A DNA stretch of 64,000 bases. Source: Portulaca oleracea (taxonomy: Eukaryota > Streptophyta > Magnoliopsida > Caryophyllales > Portulacaceae). The stretch is taken from NCBI GenBank assembly GCA_029582165.1, contig CM055877.1:5571855-5635854 (forward strand), written 5' to 3'. The position numbers and the translations under genes are program-made. Positions 25,937 to 37,256 of the stretch are shown here, one piece after another. Under the pieces are notes generated by a model, which was given only the letters and a program-made list of their open reading frames with translations, was not told the DNA's origin and made no database searches. Each line of letters starts with the position of its first letter. Within the stretch, counting starts at the first letter, position 1.

Positions 25937-26040
25937 TAATAATTGAACATTATATCATTGAGAAATTAATAATGAAATTCTTTTACAGTTTGATTAATGC
26001 ATGGATCAATGTGATAGTTAATGTAAGACGGAAGAAGTAC

Positions 26041-26640
26041 GAGTTAATTACATTTACTCTACCTCACATATGCGGTAATAATTTTTGCACACCCGACATT
26101 TGGGAAATAATTTTCACCCTACCTGACATTTAGTGAAAGTGATTTTTAGTGTTAGAATCTGGTAACTTGTCATCGGAAATGGAGAAATACAATAATACCC
26201 CTATATCACTATGTAAAGTTACGATGCTGCCCTTTAATTTGAGAAGAAGACTACTATGTTGGAGAGTAGAAGACATACACGGTGGTTTGGGAGGGGTTAG
26301 GTTTTCATTTTCTGTATGGGAGGGGAGGTCGGGGAGAGGAATCAGAGGAATCAGTGAAGTGGTTGGGTTTAAAATGCCATGACAATTAATACTAAGGGTA
26401 CAAAAGTCATTTCACATTTAATTGAAAGTCAAATGAAATAATAACAAGGGTATAAAGGTCACTTCATATTTATTTTTTTACAGTTTACCGGAAAAGTCAA
26501 TAAAAATCAATTATAACATACTTGAGGGGCTTTAAGTTTATGACCACTTAAATGTCAGGTAGGGTGTAAATTATTTCTCAAATGTCGGGTGTGCAAAAAT
26601 TATTACCACATAAGTCAGGTATGGTAAATGTAATTAACTC
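26041..26640. mobile_element. 600-bp Mutator-like MITE with 10-bp target duplication
   Basis: The ends GAGTTAATTACATTTACTCT and TGGTAAATGTAATTAACTC are inverted repeats continuing about 100 bp. Both arms share GGTAATAATTTTTGCACACC and its complement. A perfect 10-bp direct repeat GAAGAAGTAC flanks the element at 26031-26040 and 26641-26650. No transposase is encoded; the interior has only a short open frame. Confidence 0.88.
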
Positions 26641-26650
26641 GAAGAAGTAC

Positions 26651-28413
26651 AATATATGTTTCGCTTTTGCCAAGTTGGCAACTATCCATCAATCGACAAT
26701 TTGGTGTTATTAATTACCTCTGAACCTATAAAATTTATTGATAATTACTTCTCAGATAAGAAGTTTGTAATTGTTTCATAGATATGAATCCAAAGGTTTA
26801 ATAGATATACATGCTTTACCCAGTTACAAAAACGTTCTACCAGAAAATACACCTATAAAAGACACCATCAAAAATTTTGAAGAAAAGACGCTCCTCCATG
26901 CATTCTATATTAATTGTCATTTTATTGACTGTCACGATTTCTAATATCACAATTTGATTTATAATTTCTTATACAATATCCTATGAACAATTATAATATT
27001 ATACTTTTATAGTAATATTTTCTATTAAGAATCTAATGATATTAATTTTATATATAACAAGTCATTATATATATTGAGAAAGTTATGATTAAAATTTTAA
27101 AATTTTGACTACACAATTTTCAAAGATGACAATTAATATAATAAGTAATTTATCTTAGCTGCGGCAAACTCAATTCCAATCATAATTTTGCCTGCTTGTT
27201 TGTTGGGGAGTGAGAATCCAAAGTCTTCTTATACAAATCTTTACCAGTGAGTTTCCCCCCCTACTGATCAATGTTTTTGCAACTATGAAAATATAAGTAA
27301 CAATATCGCATAGAAAGAAAATGCGCCTCACCTGGTTTGATTTATCAACCCGTTTAAGATCCACACTCAAATAACTCCAAAACCCGAGCAAGAGCGATGC
27401 ACAACTTGGCCATAATGAGCTAACCAATGCACCTCTCGAATAGCATCGGGTGCCAACTAATGAAGAAACTCACCACATTTTTCATCGTCACTAAGTTTCC
27501 AACAAATATAACTGATTCTTCTCAAATCTCTTTCCGAACATCATCAATCAAACCACCTAACAAAATAGACATCTAACTTTGCTCAAATATACCATTTCAT
27601 TCCACACTAATCAAAATCAGTTGGTTACAGAATGCATATATTATATCAAGGCATATGTCCTACAAAATTCAGGGACGACAGTTTGCCCGTTTCATGAAGC
27701 AACCAATTCTGTGATTGATCAATTATGAGCTCTGCAGGTAACGACAAGCCGATAACGCTCCAATTGTCCATTACTTCCATGATTGACCCAACGAACTAGG
27801 TCTCATGTCCGATTGCTCCTTCAAAAGTTTTCAAAAATCAGGCGATGTAGCTCCAGCTGTCCCTTACTTCCTTGACTAGCCCCGTGAACTAGGTCATATG
27901 TCCGCTTGCTCCTTCAAAAGTTTTTTTTTAAAAAAAAAAAACAGCCAAACGATACGTCAGTCAACAAATAACCATTGGTGCCACGTTTTATCTCACAGCT
28001 TTCAAGGACTCTGAATTATTACTTCTCTTCCCCCACCCTTTTACATTTCTTTTTTGTTTTGTTTTTTTTTTTTTTTTGGGGGGGGGGGGTCTCAAAGTAC
28101 TCTGGTGCATGGAAGAAAGGCTGACTATAACTAAACTAAGGCTCCCTCAACCTCGAGATAACGGGACTAAAAGGGATTGTTGTGTTTTCTTTTTTTTTCT
28201 GATTTTGTTTGGAGGGGGGGGTGTTCATGCCTTGGTGGGTGAAAGATTCAAGGGAAAGGGTAGAAACATCACTTAATTGCTCCCTAGTCCCCATGGAATT
28301 TGAGCCAGCGCACTCACATACAAATATATAGTTAAAATGCCAATGGCCCTAGTCGGCAATGACAATAAATGGATAAGTAAATAAGCAATAAATTTGGAAG
28401 GAAAACAAGTATC
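26651..28413. other. Spacer 3' of the RRP15-like gene
   Basis: AT-rich sequence without a supported gene. It contains an imperfect two-copy tandem repeat of about 93 bp at 27751-27929 (both copies share GAACTAGGTC and TGCTCCTTCAAAAGTTTT). Poly-T/poly-G tracts lie at about 28055-28090 and 28190-28220. The final exon of the RRP15-like gene may lie here but was not found. Confidence 0.5.
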
Positions 28414-31400
28414 CTAGAATGAATAGCACACTACAGAGGGCAGAAAAGCTGAAAAGCTTACCACAGGGTCGTCGGCTGCCATTTTATCCCAGTCCTTCAA
28501 CTTGGAATTTGTTAACATGAAAGTGTCGCGTAATGGGGCCCATGCAGGTTGGTCACTGTCGTCCTTGTCTTTTGAAGCAGCTACCTGCATCTCACAAAGT
28601 TAACGACAATTGTCAAGTTTTAGACTAGAGATTGACCGGAGACCTAGAAGCCAAAATCCGAAATGCCGCTATGCAGATTAGGAAAAGGGAGAGGAAATGA
28701 AAGGTTTGCTATGATGTCTTTCATAAACAGGAAACATTAATAAGAAGCAATTTACAGCGCTGATAAGCAATCGCCAAAACAAAGGGAAAATAAAAAATTA
28801 CAGCAAACCTCAAACTCACAAGCATACGCATAATTAGCATAAAGGTTCACAATCAAAAGGAAAAGAAAGGACACCCAACCTTGGTTGTATCTTCCACTGA
28901 TTGTCCTGATGAAACCCTGGTCAATTCCGAGATGAATACTTCTTTCCTCCGCTTTGTCAAAGCTAGCATAAAAAAGAATTGACTCAGTGAAGGCAGTTTA
29001 AATAGATACTTTAGTACAAAAGGACAACAGAAAAAGAAAGGTTGTGTCATGTGACAGCATAACCCTATTCAATAGATACTTTAGTTGAAGGCAGTTTAAC
29101 TTTGGGATGGATGAAGCGGTTTGACCCTTGATTCCGAGGAACTATTTCCCCCTTTTTTCTGGTGCTGTATTGGGGAGGGGATGGCCAATTATATAAGAGT
29201 TTAACAGGCCCAACACAGTGGGCTCAAATCAACCTGGACTTTTTTTATAAAAAAAGGATATTGGATTTAAATAATCTGAACTTTGACGCGTGATAAGACT
29301 TACTAATCTGAACTTTAAAAATATTACTAAATAATCTGAACTTTGATCATATTGGATTACAGTAGCATGCCAACATTAATTATTTACCCAATCCTCTTCT
29401 TTAAAAATCTTCTCTATCTTTGATTATTTCCCTTGTTTATTTAAATTCCAATATGATCAAAGTTAAGATTCTATTTTTTTTAAAAAAAAATGAGGATTTG
29501 GTAAATAATTACTGACATACTACTGTAATCCAATATGGTCAAAGTTTGGATTATTCAATGATATTTTTAAAGTTCGAAATATTTACTCTATCATGCGCCA
29601 AAGTTCATATTATTTAAATCCAATTTAACAAAAAGGTCAGCATGGTTGCTTATGCAGTATGGCAGAATGTAGCCTATGAGACGTTAAGATCATTTGACGT
29701 GATTGGCATCAACTTGTAGTGGTTCACTTAACCATGGGGTTGTTCAGCATTTGGATCCATATAACATTCACAAACAAAAGCAGCTAGAAACAAAAGCAGC
29801 TAGAAACATTAGGATCCCCCATACCGCACTCAAACGTGTCATATGGAGGGTTGTTGTTGTTGTTGTTGTTGTTGTTGAAACAAAAGCAGCTAGAAAATTC
29901 GGAACCCATAATGATTTTGCAAAAGTTCAGACAAGAATAATTTTTCAACGTGGTATTTGAAGGATGTCCCTTAAAACTCTTAAGCCCAGAACGATGACCT
30001 GGACGGCTGGCCTTTTTCTTTGTTCTAATGAGCAATCAAAAGATGTATTAAAAGACACCAAGGGGATGTCAACCATTTACAAAAGGATGCTAATTTTTTT
30101 TTAAAAATAAAAAATAAAAAAGATTCATTATGGGCAGACAACACTTTCAATTGAGCCATCCTAGAAAGATCTGAAAATATAGGGATTTGAGTCGTTCATC
30201 TCCAAACCACGCATTATGTCAAGACGAAGCCCTAGCCCCATTCTCCACTTTAAAGTGCGCAATAGACTGAGATTTATCAAAACCACCAATAATAAATTTC
30301 CAACAACCAAACCCATGGGCAAAGAAAGCTCAGTTCAGAAAAAGGGCAGGGAAACAAAATCCTCATACAAGCATAGTTTCTAAAACCAACCCAAGCATAG
30401 TATAAGTGATTCACATCTTGGTCAAGTTAAACTACATCAAATATTCGTTAAACTTCCAAGTTACAACTACAATCTCAATCTTCCATCCTCTTCCAAGCAA
30501 AAATATAATTACAGAGGGGATTCACGTATCATATAGATTTAAAGAGCTAAAAAGAAGGATGGAACACATTCTTCCGAAGTTAAGTTCATAAAATTCTTCC
30601 AAACGGTTTACAAAGCAAAGCTCATATTTCAGTATCAACTAATCATGTAAGTAGAATAGCAGTACCTTTTGCATCTTTAAACCTTGAAGGATTCAGACCT
30701 TTCTGAGCATTTTGAGCCTTATTGACCTGAAGTCAAGAAAAACAAAGTTAATATCAGGATATCAACTAATCATGTAATGTGCCATCCGATCCAATTTAAC
30801 CGTATAACTCAAACATCGGTAGCAGAAACTTACAGCATTAAACAACTTGACCACTGAATTGTTGATAGGGCGCCAGAGCAATATCAGAATACAATACACG
30901 AGGGTCAGAAGTTGGCAAATAACTCAAGCAATATTCAAAAGCTTTAAACTATTGCTCAACAGATTAGTGGACAGGTTAGATACCTCCTTTTGTAGCAACA
31001 CCAATTAGAAACTTCTCATGAGAATCCAAGAAATTGGCAGGCTTCACATGCCCCATCTCCTGAATCTGAAATGTTCCATTTACAAAATCAAGACAGTATA
31101 TTAGCCAAGAGGTGCGGAAAACATCAGTTACACAGGGAAAACCATCTGAATCACATGAAAAATTTGACAGAAGTAAACAATACATTACCATACGCTTTTC
31201 CTTCTTAGCTTCCCCCTTGACCTTCCGCTCAGCATCTTCCTCAGCGAGCTTTGCCACAACAAGCTTCTTGTGTGCTGACAATACAGGACCCTGCAAATGC
31301 AAAAAATGCCACCAACATAAGTAGCTAGTAGACCTGTCAATTCGAGCAGGTCAGTTTCGGTATGTGTTGGTTTCAGGTTTATTTAGGTGTCAGATTCGGG

Positions 31401-32169
31401 AAACGTGTTCAAAACCCTAAGCTTTCGGGCGTTTTCAGGTCGACGTTGGGGTCGGGTCAAATTCTGTCAGGTCTAGTACTAACTAGCTATGTTACTCTGA
31501 CTCTTCATTTTCCCTGCCGTACCCATGTCGGACCTTCTATACTTGGACAAGGGTTAAACCCTCGACACGTATAAAATTTCTTTTAAATAGCCGAGTCCGA
31601 CACCTGTATCCAATATGGACACGCAAACCCGAGTCCGAGTAACATAGCTAACTAGCAACACAAATACATATTATTAGAAAAAGGCAATCAAAGAAAATGC
31701 ATAAGTAACCCACCAATGTCTCATCATCCACACTCTTTTTCATGATTTTATGAAATGCCACCCTAAATGCTTTGCAACCTTCCACAAACCTCATGATACC
31801 CGTCTGCACTTGCTCTTCATCATCATCATCATCATCATCATCTGAAGCATTTCCTTCTTTCCCCAATCCCCGAACACCCGATTCACTTTCACGGTATCCA
31901 GATTTCCTACTTCTCTCCATCTCCAAATCCTCATCTTCTTCATCATCATTCATGCAGTCGTTTTCTCTGTCATTGTCTCCATCATCATCCGAATTATAAT
32001 CTCTCGCCCTCTTACGAAACAACTTTTGCATTTTCTGACTAATCTTGTTCTTCTTCGCCATGCCCGGAACAACCTTCATTCTCTTCGATTCACGGCCTCT
32101 CTTATGCTGCCCTTTATTCCGTTTCTTCGGCCCAATGGCCGACGTACGTGCTTGAATTTCATCCACCAT
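28414..32169 (-). CDS. RRP15: RRP15-like ribosomal RNA-processing protein
   Basis: Nucleolar protein of the RRP15 family, needed for pre-60S rRNA processing. Exons are 31714-32169, 31189-31290, 30984-31065, 30834-30853, 30666-30726, 28880-28962 and 28462-28584, all in phase (309 codons). The start is the ATG at 32169, reached from a 5' UTR intron with donor just below 32382 and acceptor at 32200. Features seen are a basic N terminus, an acidic Asp/Glu stretch with an eight-Asp run near residue 115, GCKAFRVAFHKIMKKSVDDE, GHVKPANFLDSHEKFLIGVA and VVKLFNAVNKAQNAQKGLNP. ALTKRRKEVFISEL and PLRDTFMLTNSKLKDWDKM follow. After the last exon a good GTAAGC donor suggests one more short exon that I could not find. 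Reading through instead gives a stop at 28414. The 3' end is therefore unsure. Confidence 0.85.
29262..29624. mobile_element. MITE in RRP15 intron, relative of 25237-25588
   Basis: Left GGATATTGGATTTAAATAAT and right ATTATTTAAATCCAATTT are inverted repeats. Arms carry repeated (A/T)AATCTGAACTTT motifs as in the 25237 element. The central part is AT-rich. No clean target duplication could be assigned. Confidence 0.7.
29849..29876. repeat. (GTT)n microsatellite
   Basis: About nine GTT units lie in the 1.7-kb RRP15 intron. They are flanked by three copies of CAAAAGCAGCTAGAAA (about 29776, 29792 and 29881), a small local duplication. Confidence 0.8.
30028..30110 (-). repeat. LINE 3'-end fragment
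   Basis: The block CAATCAAAAGATGTATTAAA followed by GACACCAAGGGGATGTC matches the LINE tail motif seen in the TAF5 intron at 16558 and 17076, in the same orientation. It lies in the intron before the RRP15 exon at 28880-28962. Confidence 0.5.
31331..31474. mobile_element. Small inverted-repeat MITE in RRP15 intron 1
   Basis: GACCTGTCAATTCG at the left pairs with TTCTGTCAGGTC at the right. The flanks read CTAGTA on each side, giving a 5-6 bp possible target duplication (one base ambiguous). The interior is rich in TCGGGT/TTTCGGG motifs. It directly adjoins the hAT-like MITE that follows. Confidence 0.55.
31487..31647. mobile_element. 161-bp hAT-like MITE in RRP15 intron 1
   Basis: Perfect 11-bp terminal inverted repeats CTATGTTACTC and GAGTAACATAG are flanked by an exact 8-bp duplication CTAACTAG (31479-31486 and 31648-31655). 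An 8-bp duplication is the hAT signature. It lies 66 bp from the exon 1 donor of the RRP15-like gene. Confidence 0.88.
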
Positions 32170-32608
32170 GATCACTTTATCAAATTCTGAGATTGCTCAC
32201 CTACAAAATTCCATAAGAATGACACATAAACTTGGGAATTTGTGGTTCGGCAAGTCTTAGCAATCCAATGGCAAGTTCGATTCAATATTTCAATACAAAT
32301 CAAATAAGAAACAAATTCGAAAGCAAAACATAGAGAAAGAGAAATTCGAAATAGTATGGAGGAGGAGATGAAGGAACGAACCTGAGCAGCAGGAGAGAAG
32401 AGGAGTTCGATGAAGACCAGCGAAAAGCGAACACAGACAGAGACAGAGCTAGGGTTTAGGGTTTTGTCGACGATATGGAAGGAGAAATACATTAAATCAA
32501 ATAATATTAATTTTTTATTTCATAAATTAAATTTGAGATAACTTTTTTGTTTAAATATTTTCATTTTGTAAAACAAATAATTCTAAGGGCGCAAAAAAAA
32601 ATACTATC

Positions 32609-32857
32609 TCTGTCCCTTATCAAGTGCAAAAACAAAACTAACTTTAAAAAATTGTATAATAGAAAATTGGGTGAAAAGTTGAAATTGGACAAATATGCCT
32701 TTTCATTTAGTAGAAATAAATGAGAATAGATAAAGTAAATCTCATTCATTAATTAAGAGTAATATGAGTATTTCAATTATTGGAATTGTAAATTTAACAA
32801 AAAAAAGAGATAAAATAGTTAGGGAATTTACACTTATTTAGGGATGGAATAGCATTT
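32609..32857. mobile_element. Degenerate Stowaway-like MITE upstream of RRP15
   Basis: ACTATCTCTGTCCCTTAT on the left and ATTTAGGGATGGAATAG on the right are an imperfect inverted pair of the Stowaway CTCYGTCCC type, with internal stem similarity. It lies in the promoter-side flank of the RRP15-like gene, about 450 bp from its ATG. Confidence 0.6.
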
Positions 32858-32869
32858 TGTATGTACAGT

Positions 32870-33904
32870 TTTAGTGTTGTGCTTTATGAACTTTTATAGG
32901 GCTTTGATTTTGATTTTTTTCTGATTAGCAACCACTACACAAATTTATTCACCCGATCAAAAATATCTTTTAATCACGATAAAAATATCTCAGCCCATAC
33001 ATCAAAATTGGATTGGGACAAAATAAATTTACAGAACTTGGTAACTTAGTCGATACAATTGGACTGAGTGTTGAAAGACAAGCGAACCTCATGAGAATTG
33101 CCCTAGTATGGCTATACTACAAGCCAAACTAAGCCCCCACCAAGATTCTCCTTTGATTTCCAGAGACTTTTCTTCATCTTATTCATTCCATCAACCAACA
33201 AAAGGCTGACATTCTCTCAATTCATGGTGCTTCTACTATACCAACCGTGAGACCTCCTTCACTTTACTCTTCTGCATCATGTTGTTTCCTTATACATCAT
33301 AATGATTTTATCCCCCTCCATCCATGCTCTCCCCAAAACTAGAGGACAATGACATATGTGATTCTTAGAGTAACCTCCCAACCTCCCCAAAATAAAATTA
33401 GAGAAATAGAACCAATTACAACAAGACGGGCTATTGGCAACAACAGACACATGACAATGCTCCAAAACATTTGCCTTATCCTTGGTCAAAATCAAGGTCA
33501 TCCTTTATATCCCCAATTTTTATGCTTTCCTCTTTCAACCTCATCTCTCTTTCAGTTGCTTCCAAACACCAAATCTCCAAGCTTCTTCTGAGTGTCAATC
33601 CCCAATGAGTAGACCAATGAGCAGCAAACCATCTCTTTATTTTCAAAAATCTTCATATTCATATCATTCCACACTGCTCAAATTACTACAAAAATGCCCA
33701 ACACCACTGAGGAATTAGATAAAGTATGTGCCTTCTCACAGTAAAAAATGCTCAGCACCATTGAGGAATTAGATAAAGTATGTGGCTTCAGTCGGGGATA
33801 ACTCGCCGCACAAACTCGATCTCGCCGCTGGACATTCAGACTGACCTCGTTGGCGCCACCTCTTCTCCAGGTCAGCGCCAAACTCACCAGTGCGGAAGCT
33901 CTGA
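32870..33904. other. Spacer between RRP15 and the tandem block
   Basis: No gene could be supported. Both strands have open frames of up to about 80 codons at 33277-33718 that I do not recognise. A local duplication repeats a GAGGAATTAGATAAAGTATG unit at about 33709 and 33762. The homology shared by the duplicated units starts near 33905. Confidence 0.5.
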
Positions 33905-34243
33905 TTGATTATGCATTGACCATATAGTTCTTTATATATTTGTATTTTATATATCTACTTAGGAACATTAATGATTAAGGATAAATATACATTACCTCTG
34001 ATTTGATACACAAAATAAATGAACAGAATCTTGTAGATTTTGATGCTATCATAATCATGAAGTTTAGTTTTGCTAATAATTAACTTTCTACAAAAAATTG
34101 CTATAAAAGTGACAAGACACTTCATTATATATATATATGAGCAACCAAATCTTTTTATGAAATTCAATCCATCCTCTCCTGATATCTCTGTGAAAAAATA
34201 ATTATCATAACAGGCAAACAATTATATTTGATTCAACTGCAAC

Positions 34244-34566
34244 ATGGGCAGAAAAATGTCGTTTATGCCTTTGCTTCTTGTTCTAGTGGTCCTTTTTTCT
34301 TGTGGTAACTATAAAATTCTATTATTTATTGATTCATTCACTAATTCCTCTATCATTTTTATCGAATAATGGAGTTGATTTTGTGTTGTTTTTCGATCCA
34401 TTTAGGTACTACTTATTCAAGAGATCTCAAAACAAATGAGATTGACCGTCTAGGTGTAAGATGTTATGCTGTCATGCCTGTATGCACAAAACGCGGTTGT
34501 ATAGAAGTATGTGATGGAGATCCCAATGTTTATTGCAAACCTAATCTTTGTTGTTGTATTAGCTAG
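34244..34566 (+). CDS. Small secreted cysteine-rich peptide, copy A
   Basis: Two exons, 34244-34304 and 34406-34566, with a GT-AG intron, encode 73 aa. The first 20 or so residues are a typical signal peptide (MSFMPLLLVLVVLFSCG). The mature part is about 52 aa with eight cysteines spaced C-x6-C-x4-C-x3-C-x7-C-x4-CCC. The start was chosen because the ATG opens the signal exon; a TATATATA tract lies about 110 bp upstream. Size, secretion signal and cysteine density fit plant defensin-like or other cysteine-rich peptides, but the CCC ending matches no family I can name, so no function is given. It faces the carboxypeptidase pseudogene, ending 352 bp from its stop. Copy B is at 54886. Confidence 0.8.
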
Positions 34567-36150
34567 TTAATTAAGTGAAGAATATGTCCTTAATAAACAA
34601 ATAAACACCCATTTCTTTGCCGTTCTGAACTATCATGTTTTAATTATACTTTTACTATTCCTTTTAGATAATAAACTATACATAAAAGAATATAAAACAA
34701 ACTATTTGGTGATACTTGAACAACAGTAGGCAATTAGGGCATAGGTGACGGCGGTGAACAGATACTCAATTTTTACTTTGAATAAAAGTATTGACCAAGT
34801 GTCTATATTAGGCTTGTATAAATTGCTAATGCATGTTTAGTCTAACCATTATAGATTGAATATAAAAGATAGAGATGTCAATTTATGATTCAGAGTACAA
34901 TGAATAAGTTTTGTTATTTTATAAAACTAGCAACAACACTAGTATATGTATAACCAAGACAAGCCTTTGGGGAAAAGTATTCTGTTGTGAACCACCCCGG
35001 ATCCACCTTTCAAACTTCATTATCTCAAAACTTCGTTGCTTCTTTAACCAAGTTGGGTCATCCTTCTTCGCTGGAGTTAGGTCCAAACAGTGAGACCCTA
35101 CAATAAGAAAAATCGTTAATTAAGATCATAAATGTAAGAATTAGGAGGGGATCATTAGGGATTTGAATTAAAAAATAATTAAGGATATACCTAGCCTTGT
35201 TTTTGTGGCCACCAAAGTTTTGGATATGTCATCCAGGATCCTACATAACAACATTTCAAGTTAGTTAAATTTGCAAACATTTCCAAAAAAAAAGGAGGAG
35301 ATGGGATTAAATATGTATAATTACCCCAAACTACTGTAAGGATCCATCAAACCGTTTGAAAAGATAATGTTGCTACCGTCTTGGATATCCTGTAACAATT
35401 TTACACAAGAAAGTCAACTGTAAAGGAACGGGAACAAACTTATGATGGAAAAAAAAACTGAAATTAATTAATTAGTTAATAAGTAAATTTAAATAGAAAA
35501 ACTCATACCCGGCCTCCATAGTACGTTTGAACCCAATTAGGACGAGGCCAAGTTTCATATCTTTCCCTACAGTCTTGCATATATTGGCTTCTGTTAGGGA
35601 AGATCTCTGGCGGAAGTATGGGATTATGCCCTTTACACTCTCTGATATGGACAATCTCACTACATTCCTGCATTTCAAATCCAATTTATCAATTTATGAT
35701 TCTGACGTGGAAATTAAAATCAAAATTGCATATATACCTGCCAATTCCAAGCCCTCAATGAATCTGAGTTGAGATCATCAAAGATGGAAGCACCATAAGC
35801 GGGTGGTAAGTGGACACAGAGTCCGGTCGCCATGGTAAAGAGTGCTTATGCTAATCCCTCAATGGTGTTCTTCTTCTTAAACGCAGTAACTATGGGGGAG
35901 CAAACCTGATTTATCCAATAGTTGTATCTCCCATTGTACTAAGCGGCGAATGCAAACACTTCAACTAGCATCACTTTCAACTCGTATGTCGAGTTGAGAG
36001 GTCCGACAAATATATACATATAAAACATTGTATTACTAATGAATGAAGGAAAAGGAAATAAAAAAGAAAAATTTACACACAGACTAAATGGTAATACTTT
36101 AGATTATTGCCAAAACCAAAAGACAATGTAAACTCAAAGTATGACAATAT

Positions 36151-37256
36151 TCTATATATTATTAAAACACTAGTTCTTAAGGGAAATCCAAACCTAAAAG
36201 AATCAATTTAGAAGGTTTGGTAGGTTGCAAAGCAAATTACAAACCTACACAATTTATTACATTCATAAATATAATATTAAAAAAAGAAAAAATTATTTAG
36301 TGACCATGAGTTACCAATATTCAATACACAATTGATGGGTAAAAAAAGAAAAAGAAATATTAAGTGACACATGAGCTACCAATATTTAATACATAATTAT
36401 AATATTTATTGGTTTTCCGTTCATCAATTTCTTATTATAACATTCTAAGAAAAACATAAGAAATAAATTTGTACACGCAACATAAAATATTAAAGTAAAA
36501 TTTTCATAGAAAGTATATATATATTATTGTTTTGTATTTTCTTTAATAACTATTTTAAAATATAATTTCTTTTTGATGGAAAAAAATATAAAATTTTATT
36601 AACACTATTATATATATTTCAAAACATACAAAAATTCAAAAAATAAGTACAGTATCAAAAGATGAACAAGAAGATTGGGTAAGGACTGCATATATATTAA
36701 AACTTTACAAAAAAGGCTAAAAGCCACAAAAAAAAATTAAAAATAACAAGAAAATATAATTCTCATTGTCATTGTAACAAACTTTTGTCAAACAAACATC
36801 ATCGTTTTACAAAGAAAATAAAAAGAAATTATTTACTGTTATTTTAAGGTCAACCTATTACATCACTAATATATACTATATTATATGTATATAAATTGAT
36901 AAGCAAAGTTTCAACATTTAATAACTATTTAATTCAGTAAATAAATGCTTAAATATGCTTCTTACTTTATGATCAAGTAAATTTATGAAACAAAATTATA
37001 TATTTTTCCTAACGTTAATTATTATAATGTATGAATATTTACGAGTAATATGGACTTTATTTATGTTTCCAATGTCACGTTATGCAGAAATTACAATTGT
37101 TATGCAACTTTTTAAAATTAATTAGTAATCGTCATTTGAATTGATTTTTTGATATGATTAAATTGATAATCATTATAATTAAAATAAATCTAAAATTAAA
37201 ACACAAAAATTTCTAAAAAAAAACTTTCCGTGCATTGGATGGGATATAAAGGCTAG
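36151..37256 (+). mobile_element. Non-autonomous Helitron in carboxypeptidase pseudogene intron
   Basis: A 1106-bp AT-rich insertion starts TCTATATATTATTAAAACAC and ends GGGATATAAAGGCTAG, matching the Helitron rule 5'-TC...CTRR-3'. A GC-containing imperfect palindrome (CCGTGCATTGGATGGG) sits about 10 bp before the end. The paralogous intron in copy 2 has the uninterrupted sequence GACAATATTTTGGTA (56943 region), so the insertion is exact and made no target duplication. The host dinucleotide is T|T rather than the usual A|T. No Rep/helicase gene is present. Confidence 0.82.

Larger units (their letters stand above)
24810..26040. mobile_element. Outer inverted-repeat element of a nested cluster
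   Basis: Left GTACTCCCTC and right GAAGAAGTAC (reverse complement GTACTTCTTC) with some matching inside (TCTTACATTAA-like) suggest an old Stowaway-like element. It has been expanded by a second foldback element (24987-25936), which in turn contains a 352-bp MITE. The outer termini are weakly matched, so this call is tentative. Confidence 0.4.

Noticed and set aside
27430..27560. Minus-strand coding-like stretch ending in LSDDEKCGEFLH, considered as the missing RRP15 exon
   Set aside because: The sequence around it does not fit the RRP15 tail in the required phase and continues into unrelated broken frames.
32170..32175. Upstream start for the RRP15-like protein
   Set aside because: It begins with GTG and lies in the 5' UTR; the ATG at 32169 is the first proper start.
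33277..33718. Open frames on both strands that might be a gene
   Set aside because: No domain, splice structure or start context, and no homology that I recognise.
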